Positions 28,326 through 36,679 of a DNA stretch of 64,000 bases are shown one piece after another (position 1 is the stretch's first letter; the number at the start of each line of letters is the position of its first letter). The DNA lies in the NCBI RefSeq assembly GCF_003254705.1, contig NZ_QFYR01000001.1:310001-374000 (forward strand), written 5' to 3'. The position numbers and the translations under genes were made by a program. This DNA is from Phenylobacterium deserti (GTDB taxonomy: Bacteria > Pseudomonadota > Alphaproteobacteria > Caulobacterales > Caulobacteraceae). Under the pieces are notes generated by a model, which searched no databases, had not been told where the DNA came from, and saw nothing but the letters and a program-made list of their open reading frames with translations.

Positions 28326-29401
28326 CTCTTCATCGGCTCCGTACGCGCCGCAGCCTCAAGGCGCTCCACCACATCGCGGCGTCCGGAGAAACGCGCCTTG
28401 GCCTGGGTCAAAGCATCGTCCCGCCGCTTGGCGTCGCCGAGCACCGCATAGGAGCGGACCAGGCGGATCCAGTCGTCCTCGTCGCCAGGATTGTCGCGCA
28501 GCCGCTGGGCCAGGCCCTCGACCATGCCCTGGACGGCGGCGAGTTGGTCGCCTCCGATGGCCGGGGCGGCGGGCGCGCCTTGCGCTTCGGCGATGGCGCC
28601 CTGCAGCGCTTCGCGGCGGGGATCGTCGGCTGGCAGGTCGGCCAGCAGGGCGCGCCAGGCGGCGACGCCGGCCGCGCGGTCGCCGGACACCACCTCGACG
28701 CGGGCCAGGTGGAAGCGGGCGGCGACGGAGGCGGGGTCGCGCTTCAGGGCTTCAGCGAAGGCCTGGCGGGCCTGCGGGGTGACCTCGCCGCCGCCTTCAA
28801 ACACCAGGGCCTCGCCCAGCATCTCCCAAAGGTCGGCGCGCTGGGGCGCGAGGTCGACGGCGCGGCGCATGGCGCGCACGGCGCCGGCCGGGTTCTGGGC
28901 GGCGCCCTCGACAATGGCCAGGTAGCGGAAGCCTTCCGGATCCGGCCGCTCGCGGGTGACGCGCTGGAGCACGGCGGCGAGTTCGGGCGGGGCCAGGGTG
29001 CGCGGGTCGGCCTCAGTCCACTGCGACAGGCGCTTGGCGAAGGGCTGGTCCGGCAGGCCGGGGGCGCCGACGGCGAAATAAAGGGCCAGGGCGGCGGCGG
29101 GCGCCAAAAGGGCGGCGATCAGCACCGGGCGGCGGGAGGCGGAGCCGGCGTCCCAGGCCTCGCCCGGCTTCTCGGCGGCGGCCAGCAGGCGGCGGGCGGC
29201 TTCGGCGTGGGCGCTCTTGCGCTCGTTCTCGGCCAGAAGGCCGCGGTCGGCGAGCTCGTCGATCTCGGCCAGCTGGCGGCGGTAGACGACGGGAGTCGGG
29301 TCCTGCGCCGCTCCTTGGCGGGCGGCTCCGGCGGCCCTGGCGAGGATGAGGCCGGCGGCGGCGGCGGTCAGCACGCCCGCAACGACCCAGAACGCGATCA
29401 T
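28322..29401 (-). CDS. ccmI: Cytochrome c maturation protein CcmI (CycH)
   Basis: The 359-residue protein has two membrane helices (about 1-25 and 92-112) around a cytoplasmic loop whose leucine-zipper-like sequence (YRRQLAEIDELADRGLL) is typical of CcmI. A periplasmic TPR domain follows (about 150-345; repeats around RADLWEMLGEALV and ASVAARFHLARV). It presents apocytochrome C-termini to the haem lyase. It starts the ccmIEFH operon, the cycHJKL order known from rhizobia. Confidence 0.9.
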   Translation of the reverse strand: MIAFWVVAGVLTAAAAGLILARAAGAARQGAAQDPTPVVYRRQLAEIDELADRGLLAENERKSAHAEAARRLLAAAEKPGEAWDAGSASRRPVLIAALLAPAAALALYFAVGAPGLPDQPFAKRLSQWTEADPRTLAPPELAAVLQRVTRERPDPEGFRYLAIVEGAAQNPAGAVRAMRRAVDLAPQRADLWEMLGEALVFEGGGEVTPQARQAFAEALKRDPASVAARFHLARVEVVSGDRAAGVAAWRALLADLPADDPRREALQGAIAEAQGAPAAPAIGGDQLAAVQGMVEGLAQRLRDNPGDEDDWIRLVRSYAVLGDAKRRDDALTQAKARFSGRRDVVERLEAAARTEPMKR

Positions 29402-29451
29402 GCGCGCCGTTTAGCCGAAAGACGTGCGCAGGGCGAGCGCGGCGTGCCGCC

Positions 29452-29781
29452 TCAGTTCCGGTACTGATTGGCCAGCCGCCGCATCTCGCGCTCGTCGAGC
29501 CCCTCGGGCAGGGCGAACTCGAAGCGCCAGCGCATCCGCTGGCAGCGGGGGCAGTTCCAGGCCACCCGGCGGGCGGCGTCGGCCAGGGTGGTCTCGTAGC
29601 CGCCGGCCCGCAGCTTGCGCAGGCGCTCGATCATCGGCTCGGGCCGGTAGGACTTGGACCAGGCGCAGGCCGCGCAGCTGAGCAGAACCCGGCAGCCGGG
29701 ATAGCGCTGGAAGGCTCCCAGCGGGGTGTCCGCGCCGGTGTGCAGCGGCCGCATGGCGGGTTCGGGCTTGGCGCTCCTCAT
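29452..29781 (-). CDS. Conserved-looking small protein with two CxxC pairs
   Basis: This 109-residue soluble protein has CAAC (near residue 36) and CPRC (near residue 77), spaced as in a zinc ribbon, with basic and aromatic residues between (YRPEPMIERLRKLRAGGYET). I do not recognise the family. ATG 29781 is assumed; ATG 29754 (starting MRPLHTG) is an alternative. It lies 50 bases upstream of ccmI on the same strand, so it could be co-transcribed with the cytochrome c maturation genes, but nothing in the sequence ties it to haem. Confidence 0.6.
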   Translation of the reverse strand: MRSAKPEPAMRPLHTGADTPLGAFQRYPGCRVLLSCAACAWSKSYRPEPMIERLRKLRAGGYETTLADAARRVAWNCPRCQRMRWRFEFALPEGLDEREMRRLANQYRN

Positions 29782-29869
29782 GCCGAGAACATAACGGGAA
29801 CACCGCAGGCGCGGGACTCCGCCGCGGTTGCGTTTCCCGTCAGCGCGCTCGCGAGACGCGATCCGGGGC

Positions 29870-30301
29870 TTAGCGGTACTCGACGTCCCGGCGCAGGTCC
29901 TCGAGGAGGCGGGCGGCCAGGGGATGGGCGGCGTCGCGGGCGTCGTTGGCCAGCAGCGCTTTGATGGCGTCGATGTGGTCGTCGATCAGGCCGACCTGAC
30001 GCTCGAACTCGTAGTCCTCGTCGTCGATCACCAGGCACAGGGACTCGGCGACGATGGAAACGGCGGGAAAGCCGCAGGTGGCGCCCAGGCTCTTGAGGTC
30101 GTGGGCGCGCATGTAGAGCTGGCCGACGGTGTCGGGGCTGATGCCGACGGCGGCGACCTCGGCCCGCTTGGCCTCGAGCTTGGCGACGTCACGGACGAGG
30201 GCTTCGCGCAGGTCGCCCTGCATCTGCGCAAGCGCGCTTTGGGCAAGCTCCACACGGGCGGGCGCGATCTTGACGGAAGAGTCCTGGGGCACGGCGATCA
30301 C
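29870..30301 (-). CDS. Stand-alone histidine phosphotransfer (Hpt) domain protein
   Basis: The 143-residue all-helical protein contains the Hpt signature MRAHDLKSLGATCGF with phospho-accepting His67 and a helix carrying the AESLC segment. Single-domain Hpt proteins relay phosphate between hybrid kinases and receiver proteins. Caulobacter has comparable orphan Hpt proteins (ShpA, ChpT), but I cannot assign orthology. No kinase is adjacent. The closest receiver partner in the window is the ATPase-less protein at 9811-11157. Confidence 0.85.
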   Translation of the reverse strand: MIAVPQDSSVKIAPARVELAQSALAQMQGDLREALVRDVAKLEAKRAEVAAVGISPDTVGQLYMRAHDLKSLGATCGFPAVSIVAESLCLVIDDEDYEFERQVGLIDDHIDAIKALLANDARDAAHPLAARLLEDLRRDVEYR

Positions 30302-30480
30302 CGGGTCGGATTGCAGTCGTGAGCGATCCTGCGCGCGGCATCCTTGCCGCTGAACTAACGTTTGGAAATTATCACCCTAACGGTTCTTGCGGGCGACTGG
30401 CCCGGGGCGGCGAAGCCTGCGAAGATCGCCAGCTCCACAGCAAGCCTGGAACACAGACGCATGACGGCGGCGCGCCAGCC
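30302..30480. promoter_or_regulatory. Divergent intergenic region with CTAACG direct repeats
   Basis: The 179-base gap between the Hpt gene and the permease gene is locally AT-rich. CTAACG occurs at 30355-30360 and 30377-30382, 22 bases apart, which is two helical turns. This spacing suits a dimeric regulator, but the factor is unknown. Confidence 0.35.
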
Positions 30481-31533
30481 ATGAAGGGCCTCAGCCGGGA
30501 CGAGATCGTCCGGATCCTGTTCGCCGCCGCGGCCCTGGTGGGCGTCTACTTCGCAGCCCAGCTGGCGATCCGGCTGTCCAACCTCTGGATGCTGATCTTC
30601 GGCTCGGTGGTGGTGGCGGTGACCCTGAGATCCATCGCCGACCCGCTGGTGCGGCGCACCCGGATGCCGGACGGGCTGGCGGTGTTCCTGGCGGTGCTGC
30701 TGATCGTGATCGCCATCGCCGGCGTCAGCGTCCTGTTCGGCCAGCGGATCGGCGCCCAGGCCTCGCAGCTGGCCGAGCGCCTGCCCGCCGCCTGGGAAGT
30801 GGTGCTGGCCCGCCTGCAGGCCTCGCCGGTGGGCGACCGACTGGTGGACGTGACCAACGCCCTGGTGGGCCAGGCCGGCCGGGCCCTGCTGTTCGCCCAA
30901 AGGTTCGTGACCGGCGTGCTTGGCGGCTTCACAACGCTCACGCTGGTGGCGGTGGCCGGCGTGTTCCTGGCGATCCGCCCCGGGCAGTCGCGGGACGGCG
31001 CCCTGTCGATCGTCCCCCTCGCCGCACGCCCGCGCCTGCGGGAGGTGATGGACGCCTGCGGGAGGGCCCTGCAGGGCTGGCTGCGGGCGCAGATGGTGTC
31101 CATGGCCACGGTGGGCGTGCTCACGGGCCTGGGGCTTTGGGCGATCGGCGTGCCGTCGGCCGGGGTGCTAGGCCTGCTCACCGGCCTTGCGCAGTTCGTG
31201 CCGATCGTGGGGCCGATCCTGTCCGCCGTTCCCGGCCTGCTGGTGGCGGCCACGGTGGGCGGCCACACGGTGCTGCTGACCCTGGCGCTCTACGTCGGTG
31301 TCTCGCAGCTGGAGGCCAACCTGATCACGCCCCTGGTGCAGAAGAACGTCGCCGCCCTTCCCGTGGTGCTGGGCGTCTTTGCGGTGGTGGGCCTGGGCTC
31401 GCTGTTCGGCCCCCTGGGCGTGCTGTTCGCCACCCCGCTGGCGCTGGTGCTCTACACGGCCGTCACCATGCTCTACCGCCAGGATGTGCTGCACGACCCG
31501 GAAGCCCACGCGCCGGGCCAGCTCAAGGACTAG
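30481..31533 (+). CDS. AI-2E family transporter (permease)
   Basis: The 350-residue membrane protein starts at ATG 30481, just before SRDEIVRILFAAAAL; upstream in-frame sequence does not look coding. Seven to eight hydrophobic segments are visible, with the family pattern of an N-terminal pair, a central soluble part and the conserved LIPVVGPILSAVPG-like stretch (here FVPIVGPILSAVPGLL). QLEANLITPLVQKNVAALPVV is also typical. Family members were first linked to autoinducer-2 export, but others work as Na+/H+ antiporters, so the substrate is open. Confidence 0.87.
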   Translation: MKGLSRDEIVRILFAAAALVGVYFAAQLAIRLSNLWMLIFGSVVVAVTLRSIADPLVRRTRMPDGLAVFLAVLLIVIAIAGVSVLFGQRIGAQASQLAERLPAAWEVVLARLQASPVGDRLVDVTNALVGQAGRALLFAQRFVTGVLGGFTTLTLVAVAGVFLAIRPGQSRDGALSIVPLAARPRLREVMDACGRALQGWLRAQMVSMATVGVLTGLGLWAIGVPSAGVLGLLTGLAQFVPIVGPILSAVPGLLVAATVGGHTVLLTLALYVGVSQLEANLITPLVQKNVAALPVVLGVFAVVGLGSLFGPLGVLFATPLALVLYTAVTMLYRQDVLHDPEAHAPGQLKD

Positions 31534-31551
31534 CCGCGCCAGAACGCAAAA

Positions 31552-31579
31552 GGCCCGCCGACGAGGACGTCGACGGGCC
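31552..31579. terminator. Rho-independent terminator, mainly minus strand
   Basis: An 11-bp stem with one mismatch (GGCCCG-C-CGACG / CGTCG-A-CGGGCC) and loop AGGA lies between convergent genes. On the minus strand it runs into TTTTGCG, ending the stress-protein transcript. It may also stop the permease transcript. Confidence 0.75.
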
Positions 31580-31602
31580 AGATCTCGCGAGGCTTTGCGC
31601 CC

Positions 31603-32136
31603 TTAGATCATCTTGGAGCGGGCGGAGGAGTGCCCGCCGGCGCGGTAAAGGATGTCCGAAGCCGCGTCGGGCGCCACGCCCGCCTGGTCGGCGTTCACCG
31701 AGACGAACACGCCGCCTTGGTTGACCCGGTCCTCGTAGTAGCGGGCGTCGTCGTCGCTGACCCCGTGCTTGGACAGCAGGCCCGTCAGGCCGCCCGCCGC
31801 CGCGCCAACCGCGGTGCCGGTCAGGGCCGCGCCGCCGATCGCCGCCTCGGCGATGGCGCCAGCCGCCACCAGCGGGCCGACGCCCGGAATGGCCAGGGCC
31901 GCGACGCCCAAGGCGGCGCCGACGCCGGAGCCCAGGGCCGCCTTGGAGGCGATGCTGGCCGCCTTTTCACCCGTGCTTTCGTGGCCGTCGGCATCCGTTT
32001 GGTGGGCGTGACCGTCCTCGTCACGGGCGATGAAAGAGATCGCCTCCTGGCGCACGCCCGCCGACCGGAGGTCGGTAACTGCGCGCTCCGCTTCCCGACG
32101 GTCGTCGAACACGGCCGATACGATGTTTGCGTTCAT
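31603..32136 (-). CDS. General stress protein 17M-like membrane-interacting protein
   Basis: The ATG at 32136 (GGAGA 8 bases upstream) gives 177 residues. Residues 1-35 form the ferredoxin-like start of the 17M/YflT family (NIVSAVFDDRREAERAVTDLRSAG). A long Ala/Gly-rich hydrophobic region (about 60-125) with glycine zippers follows (ALGVAALAIPGVGPLVAAGAI). The C-terminal part is YYEDRVNQGGVFVSVNA. The family is linked to general stress, with no known reaction. A near-consensus EcfG-type promoter precedes it. Confidence 0.82.
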   Translation of the reverse strand: MNANIVSAVFDDRREAERAVTDLRSAGVRQEAISFIARDEDGHAHQTDADGHESTGEKAASIASKAALGSGVGAALGVAALAIPGVGPLVAAGAIAEAAIGGAALTGTAVGAAAGGLTGLLSKHGVSDDDARYYEDRVNQGGVFVSVNADQAGVAPDAASDILYRAGGHSSARSKMI

Positions 32137-32181
32137 GTTGCTGATCTCCGAGCACCCGGCCCGGCGCCGGGTTCGCCCCTC

Positions 32182-32207
32182 AACAAAAGGCGCCGGAAGC
32201 TCGTTCC
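32182..32207 (-). promoter_or_regulatory. EcfG-type general-stress promoter for the 17M-like gene
   Basis: On the minus strand GGAAC (32207-32203) is followed after 17 bases by TGTT (32185-32182). The EcfG consensus is GGAAC, 16-18 bases, CGTT, so only the first base of the -10 differs. The -10 lies about 46 bases before the start codon. Confidence 0.6.
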
Positions 32208-32252
32208 AGCGGGGCCGCACAGGAAATCAGCGATGGCGAGTCTTCGCCCCGG

Positions 32253-33353
32253 TCAGAGGTCCGCAGCCTCGGCCCCGTCCGCGCCATCCTTCAGGAACAC
32301 CGTGCCCACGACGCGGGTGACCTGGCCGTCCTCGCCGCGGATGGGGGCGGAGCGATCGAGCACCCAGCGCCAGGAGCCATCGGCGTGCCGCACCCGATAG
32401 CGCCGCTCCGCGATGTCTTCGATGCTGGCCAGGTAGACCCCGGGGTCCAGCACATCGTCGGGATGCATGCGCTCGGTCCACCACGCAACGGTCGGGGCTG
32501 CGTCTTCGGCCGGCACGCCGAACAGCTGCTCCAGGGCGCCGGACCGCCAAACCTCGCCTGTGTGGCGATCCCATTCGTAGATCACGCCGAGAGTCGCCCG
32601 GGTCGCCGCTTCGAACCGGGCGCGAGCCAGGGCGAGGTCGGCATCCCTCTGCACCTTTTCGGTGACGTCCTGCAGAACCACGCCGGCGCCGCCGGTCATC
32701 AGGGGGATGGCGTCGACGGAGAAGATCCGGCCCGGCCGGATGGAGGACGGCAGCACCTTGCGTTCGGGGTTGCCGGTGTGGATCACCTGCTTGATCAGCG
32801 CGCCGATCCTGCCGCTCATGGCGCCGGGAAACACTTCGTCCAGGGGCCGCTCGAGCAACTGGTCGCGCGGCTTGCCCATCAGCCGGGCGGCGGCGCTGTT
32901 GATGAAGGTGACGCGGTGCTGATGGTCGAGGGCGAAATAGCCGTCCGCCATGCCGTCCAGGGCCGAGGCCACGGCGGCCTCCGCGTCATAGCGGGCGGTG
33001 ACGTCCTCCAGGAAGGCGAAGAAGCCCGGCACCCCGCCGTCGGCGTTCCGGGCCGCGGCGTAGACCACCTTCATCCGCCGCACGCCGCGGGTGCGGTACG
33101 GCAAGCTGGACTCGAACTCCACGGTGGCGCCGTTCAGGGCCGCTTCCTTGTAGAACTCGACCGAGGAGGCCGCATTGGCCCCGAGCACCTCTTCCATGGT
33201 CCTGCCGACCACCTCGTCCCAGCTCTGGCCGAACCACCGCTCGTAGGCGCGGTTGACGAAGCGATAGACGCCGTCCCGATCCACGAAGGTGGTCGGCAGG
33301 GGCGAGCCCGCGAGGGCGTCCATCAGGGCCGAAACGGAAAGATCTGGCAGCAC
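32253..33353 (-). CDS. Triple PAS-domain protein without output domain
   Basis: The 366-residue soluble protein consists of three PAS domains: about 10-120 (TFVDRDGVYRFVNRAYERWFG), 125-235 (DGYFALDHQHRVTFINSAAARLMG) and a PAS-3 type 240-360 (GVIYEWDRHTGEVWRSGALE, HPDDVLDPGVY, RYRVRHADGSWRWVLDRSAP). It then stops with an acidic tail. No kinase, GGDEF, EAL or HTH follows, and the next gene is unrelated. The GTG at 33353 is assumed; ATG 33323 is possible. It may sense a ligand, redox or light and act on a partner by PAS-PAS contact. Confidence 0.8.
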   Translation of the reverse strand: MLPDLSVSALMDALAGSPLPTTFVDRDGVYRFVNRAYERWFGQSWDEVVGRTMEEVLGANAASSVEFYKEAALNGATVEFESSLPYRTRGVRRMKVVYAAARNADGGVPGFFAFLEDVTARYDAEAAVASALDGMADGYFALDHQHRVTFINSAAARLMGKPRDQLLERPLDEVFPGAMSGRIGALIKQVIHTGNPERKVLPSSIRPGRIFSVDAIPLMTGGAGVVLQDVTEKVQRDADLALARARFEAATRATLGVIYEWDRHTGEVWRSGALEQLFGVPAEDAAPTVAWWTERMHPDDVLDPGVYLASIEDIAERRYRVRHADGSWRWVLDRSAPIRGEDGQVTRVVGTVFLKDGADGAEAADL

Positions 33354-33460
33354 GGCCCGCGTCTTAGCGACGGCCGAGCTTTGAGACCAGCACCACGGCG
33401 CAGTTGGCTGCGGCGCCGGCGCGCGTTGCCCGGCATCGCGGCGCTTCGTAGCGTGGCCTT

Positions 33461-33619
33461 ATGAGCCCAGGCCTGAAGATCGCGGTCATCCTGCTCGTCC
33501 TGTGCGTGGCGACGGTGATCGCCTGGGTCCGCACCGCGCCGCCCAAAGACGCGGAGACCTGCGTGCGCTACGGCGGGGCTTGGGAGGATGGGCGGTGTTT
33601 GTGGGCGGAGGCGGACTAG
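33461..33619 (+). CDS. Small single-pass membrane protein (52 aa)
   Basis: The reading frame gives MSPGLKIAVILLVLCVATVI, one membrane helix, then a short tail with CVRYGGAWEDGRCLW, two Cys 12 residues apart around a Gly-Gly-x-Trp turn. This membrane helix plus Cys/GG-W/Cys tail is reminiscent of small uncharacterised alphaproteobacterial proteins. No good ribosome site is visible. It is divergent from the PAS gene and convergent with the RDD gene, whose stop lies 6 bases after its own. Confidence 0.45.
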   Translation: MSPGLKIAVILLVLCVATVIAWVRTAPPKDAETCVRYGGAWEDGRCLWAEAD

Positions 33620-33624
33620 AGCCT

Positions 33625-34314
33625 TTAGGCGGCAGGGATCGTCGAGGGTTCGACGGAAGCAACTACCGGAACGGCCTGCAGCCCTTGGCGACGGTTCCAC
33701 CAGAACTCCCGGTCTTCCCGGCCTAAGGCAAGCACCACTGACACTGGCCAAAGCAACAGTCCGAGGAGTGCGGTGACAATGACTGCAGGCCACTTCGGCG
33801 CTGAACCGCCGACGGACGCGATCCGGTAGCCCGCTACGTACTGTCCTGGCGTCTGAGCGCCGCGGATCACGGGCAGGAAGAAGTAGACGCCCATCCCAAC
33901 CATGGTTGCGAGCACCAAGGTGCTTGCAAAGAGGTGATCGACGGCCGTGGCACGATTACTCTGCACAGCCCAAAGAAACTCACCCGACGTTGCTGCTGCG
34001 TAGGCGAGCATCGGCAGCGCACCGAGCGGCACCGTGATCGCCCCCGCCGCCAGCATGTCTAGAACCAGGGCGAAAATCCGCGTCCTTAGCCGAACGGGAC
34101 CTGCGCCCGGGAGGGCTTCCACCGGCTTGCGGCGATAGGTCAGTACGAAAGCCAGAAGACCAGCAGCGATCAGCACGCTCGCTAGTGATGTCCTCGCCTG
34201 GACTACGCAGACCCCGTTGACGCATTCGTCACGGAGAACGCTGCCCCCGCCGGAAAGCACGGTTGCGAACAGCCACGCCCCGATGATGACCGTCAACACC
34301 CAACGCTGTTGCAT
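33625..34314 (-). CDS. RDD family membrane protein
   Basis: The 229-residue protein has about five hydrophobic segments. The RDD core is seen in RTRIFALVLDMLAAGAITVP (Arg and Asp of the family signature) and in the later loop GAQTPGQYVAGYRIAS. An N-terminal hydrophobic pair encloses two Cys (DECVNGVCVV). The family is widespread and functionally vague; some members are suggested to be transporters. GC content here is somewhat lower than in the flanks, and the gene stands alone. Confidence 0.82.
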   Translation of the reverse strand: MQQRWVLTVIIGAWLFATVLSGGGSVLRDECVNGVCVVQARTSLASVLIAAGLLAFVLTYRRKPVEALPGAGPVRLRTRIFALVLDMLAAGAITVPLGALPMLAYAAATSGEFLWAVQSNRATAVDHLFASTLVLATMVGMGVYFFLPVIRGAQTPGQYVAGYRIASVGGSAPKWPAVIVTALLGLLLWPVSVVLALGREDREFWWNRRQGLQAVPVVASVEPSTIPAA

Positions 34315-34392
34315 GATACACCTCGCCCCTGCCCTGTGGCGAAGCTTAGTCGCAACCTTCAGGTGCGGTCCACCTGAGGCTGAGGAAATCAG

Positions 34393-34734
34393 ATGAGCAC
34401 CAGCAAGCGTGGCTCAGCCCCAACGCCGGCCTTGCGCAAGGCAGGAGGGCGAACTTGGGCGAGTCTCCTAGCAGTGGCTTTTCCTGGGTTGGTCTTGGCT
34501 GGATCTCTGCTCTGGTTCGACTACGGCTTGGACAGCACACGCATCGCGTCGATCCAGCGGCGGCTCGCGCATGAGGGCCTGAGGCACGCTCGCGTCGAGA
34601 GGGATTGGTCCGGCCGTTGCGAGGGGCGACGCACGATCGCATTCCGCATCATTCTAAATGGACGCTACGGGCTTGCCTGCAGTCCAAGGTGGCGACCGCA
34701 CAGCGCAAGCCTGAACCTCGATGAGTTCCGTTGA
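34393..34734 (+). CDS. Hypothetical membrane-anchored protein
   Basis: The 113-residue protein has a good ribosome site (GAGGAA 5 bases before ATG). A basic N-terminus precedes one membrane helix (WASLLAVAFPGLVLAGSLLWF), then a basic soluble part of about 65 residues with two Cys (SGRCEGRRTIAFR and YGLACSPRWRP). I recognise no family. The second half could fold as a small secreted domain, with the two Cys pairing in the periplasm. Confidence 0.5.
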   Translation: MSTSKRGSAPTPALRKAGGRTWASLLAVAFPGLVLAGSLLWFDYGLDSTRIASIQRRLAHEGLRHARVERDWSGRCEGRRTIAFRIILNGRYGLACSPRWRPHSASLNLDEFR

Positions 34735-34876
34735 GACTGTCACGGACCAGCGCCACCGGCGGCCCTCTTCAAGGTCGCGGTGCTCCGAAGCCACCGGAAA
34801 CGGGCATGTTGATTTCCTAGCCCCGCGCGAAACACGCGCACAGCGGCCCCTCAAAGGGCCAAGCTGGGTTGGCAAA

Positions 34877-36679
34877 TCAGACGATGAAGCCTGCCGGAAG
34901 GCTAGCGGCATCGACCCGCTCCAGGATGAGCTGGTCGCCGCCACCAAGGTCGACCACGGTGTCGACGCCGACCTGCCGGACGCTGTAGGACGCGCCCGCT
35001 TCAATGTGAACACGGTCTCCTTCGGCGAAGCTGAAGTCGGTTACGCGATCCAGACCCGCTCCTACGAAGGTGTTGAAGACGTCTGCACCTGTCCCCCCGG
35101 TGAGGGTGTCAGCGCCGCGATCTCCCCACAGTAGGTCATCGCCCGCGCCGCCTCGAACGATGTCGTCACCTTGGCCGCCGCGCACCCAATCGGCGCCAGC
35201 GCCGCCGTCGCAGGTGTCATCGCCGAGGTTCCCGAGGACAATGTCGAACGCCGCGTCCCCGTAGAGCAGGTCCTGGTCCTTGCCCCCGCTCACCCAGTCC
35301 TCGCCGTCCCCGGCGTGCAGAGTGTCGTTCCCGGTGTTGCCGTTCATGTTGTCGAAGCCAACGCCGCCCGCGAGGCTGTCGTCGCCAGCCTCGCCCCAGA
35401 GGCGGTTGGAACCGGCGATGTCCGTCAACACGTCGGCGCCGTCTCCGCCCATCAGGGTGTCATCGCCAACGCCGCCGATCAAAGTGTCGGCGTAGCGCCC
35501 GCCGAGTACGATCTGGAAGTTGGCGAGGGTCTTGGTCCCTCCGTCGCTCGCTGTCTGGGCCGCGAGGTCTACGCGGACTGGCTCCAAGGCGCGCGCGAAG
35601 CTCAAGGTGTTCACTCCGGCGCCGCCGTCCAGACGATCGTCGCCACGGCCGCCGGCGATCAGGTCATCACCCCCGCCGCCCGAGATGGTGTCATTAGAGT
35701 ATCCGCCGCTAAGGGTCTCTCCCCCGCTACCACCCAGCAACAGGCCACCGCCGTTGTTGTCGCTGGCCACGACTTCCCCGAGCACCGTGCCTGCGCGGCC
35801 GTCGTAGATGCTGCCGCCGCCGAAGAAGCGGACGGCGCCGTCGATAACCCCGTTGTTGACAAGGGTCTCGGCGGCTCCGCCGCCCATGAACACCGTCCCG
35901 ATCAGGCGACCTTTGTTGACGATAACGTTGTCCGCGGCGGAGCCGAATGAGATCTCGACCTGCAGTGATCGGTCACCCTCGATCGTCCCCTCATTGACGA
36001 ACTCGCCTTGCGAGCTTGTCGTTGGCCCGACGTTCCAGAGGACGCCAACGCTGTCGCGCACCGGATTGTCGTCTCGCGCGACAATTACGCCTGTGTTGCG
36101 GAAAACCCCCTGCGAGTCGGCGATCCATACTCCGGTTGCCCGATCGTGACCGAAGACTGTGATCTCGCCGCTGTTGAGCGCTTGCACCCGATAGCCGTAC
36201 GTCTCAAGGCCGATGGCGTCGGAACCGGTGGAGATAACACTGACCTGACCGCTGTTGATCAGCACGCCCCTGGCGGAAAGGTTGTTTAGGCCTACCGCCT
36301 TGTCGTCCGCCTGGACGATCACTGCGCCAGCGTTGTTCAGGGTTGCAGCCCCTTGGCCGCCACCAGCGTAGGCGATCGCCCCGCCGCCGGTCGCGGTCAC
36401 CTTTAGCAGGCCGCCTCGTTCGATGGTCACCGTGGGGCCGGCGTCGAAGGTGTTACTGACGTTGATCCCATTGATCCCCATGGCTCCGGCCGCCTGGACG
36501 GAGGTCATAAGGGCTTGCACCTCGCCCGAAATCGTGAGGTGCACGGCAGGATGGGCCACTCCGCCGCCAGGGGCCAACTGGTTCAGCAGGAACGCCGGTT
36601 GGTTGACGAAGATCAGTTGCTCGGTGGCGGACACCCGGTAGTCGGCCGAGGTGGTAACGGTCTGCATGGGGGTCGGCAT
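34877..36679 (-). CDS. RTX-repeat calcium-binding protein with N-terminal beta-helix-like region
   Basis: The ATG at 36679 (GGAGG 5 bases upstream) gives 600 residues and no Sec signal. Residues about 1-320 are Asn/Gly/Val-rich repeats of strand-turn type (VINSGQV, LNSGEIT, FRNTGVI, FVNEGTI), suggesting a right-handed beta-helix. Residues about 330-560 hold many RTX nonapeptides (GGGGDDLIAGGRGDDRLDGG, GGVGDDTLMGGDGADVL, GGQGDDIVRGGAGDDLLWG), the Ca2+-binding beta-roll. The C-terminus (VRQVGVDTVVDLGGGDQLI) fits a type I secretion tail. It should be an exported surface or extracellular protein; no catalytic motif is seen and no ABC/HlyD exporter is nearby. Confidence 0.88.
   Translation of the reverse strand: MPTPMQTVTTSADYRVSATEQLIFVNQPAFLLNQLAPGGGVAHPAVHLTISGEVQALMTSVQAAGAMGINGINVSNTFDAGPTVTIERGGLLKVTATGGGAIAYAGGGQGAATLNNAGAVIVQADDKAVGLNNLSARGVLINSGQVSVISTGSDAIGLETYGYRVQALNSGEITVFGHDRATGVWIADSQGVFRNTGVIVARDDNPVRDSVGVLWNVGPTTSSQGEFVNEGTIEGDRSLQVEISFGSAADNVIVNKGRLIGTVFMGGGAAETLVNNGVIDGAVRFFGGGSIYDGRAGTVLGEVVASDNNGGGLLLGGSGGETLSGGYSNDTISGGGGDDLIAGGRGDDRLDGGAGVNTLSFARALEPVRVDLAAQTASDGGTKTLANFQIVLGGRYADTLIGGVGDDTLMGGDGADVLTDIAGSNRLWGEAGDDSLAGGVGFDNMNGNTGNDTLHAGDGEDWVSGGKDQDLLYGDAAFDIVLGNLGDDTCDGGAGADWVRGGQGDDIVRGGAGDDLLWGDRGADTLTGGTGADVFNTFVGAGLDRVTDFSFAEGDRVHIEAGASYSVRQVGVDTVVDLGGGDQLILERVDAASLPAGFIV

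Noticed and set aside
30319-30480. EcfG-type promoter before the Hpt or permease gene
   Set aside because: GAACC and CGTT elements occur on the minus strand but their spacing (19-22 bases) is too long, and GGAAC 30448 has no -10 partner.
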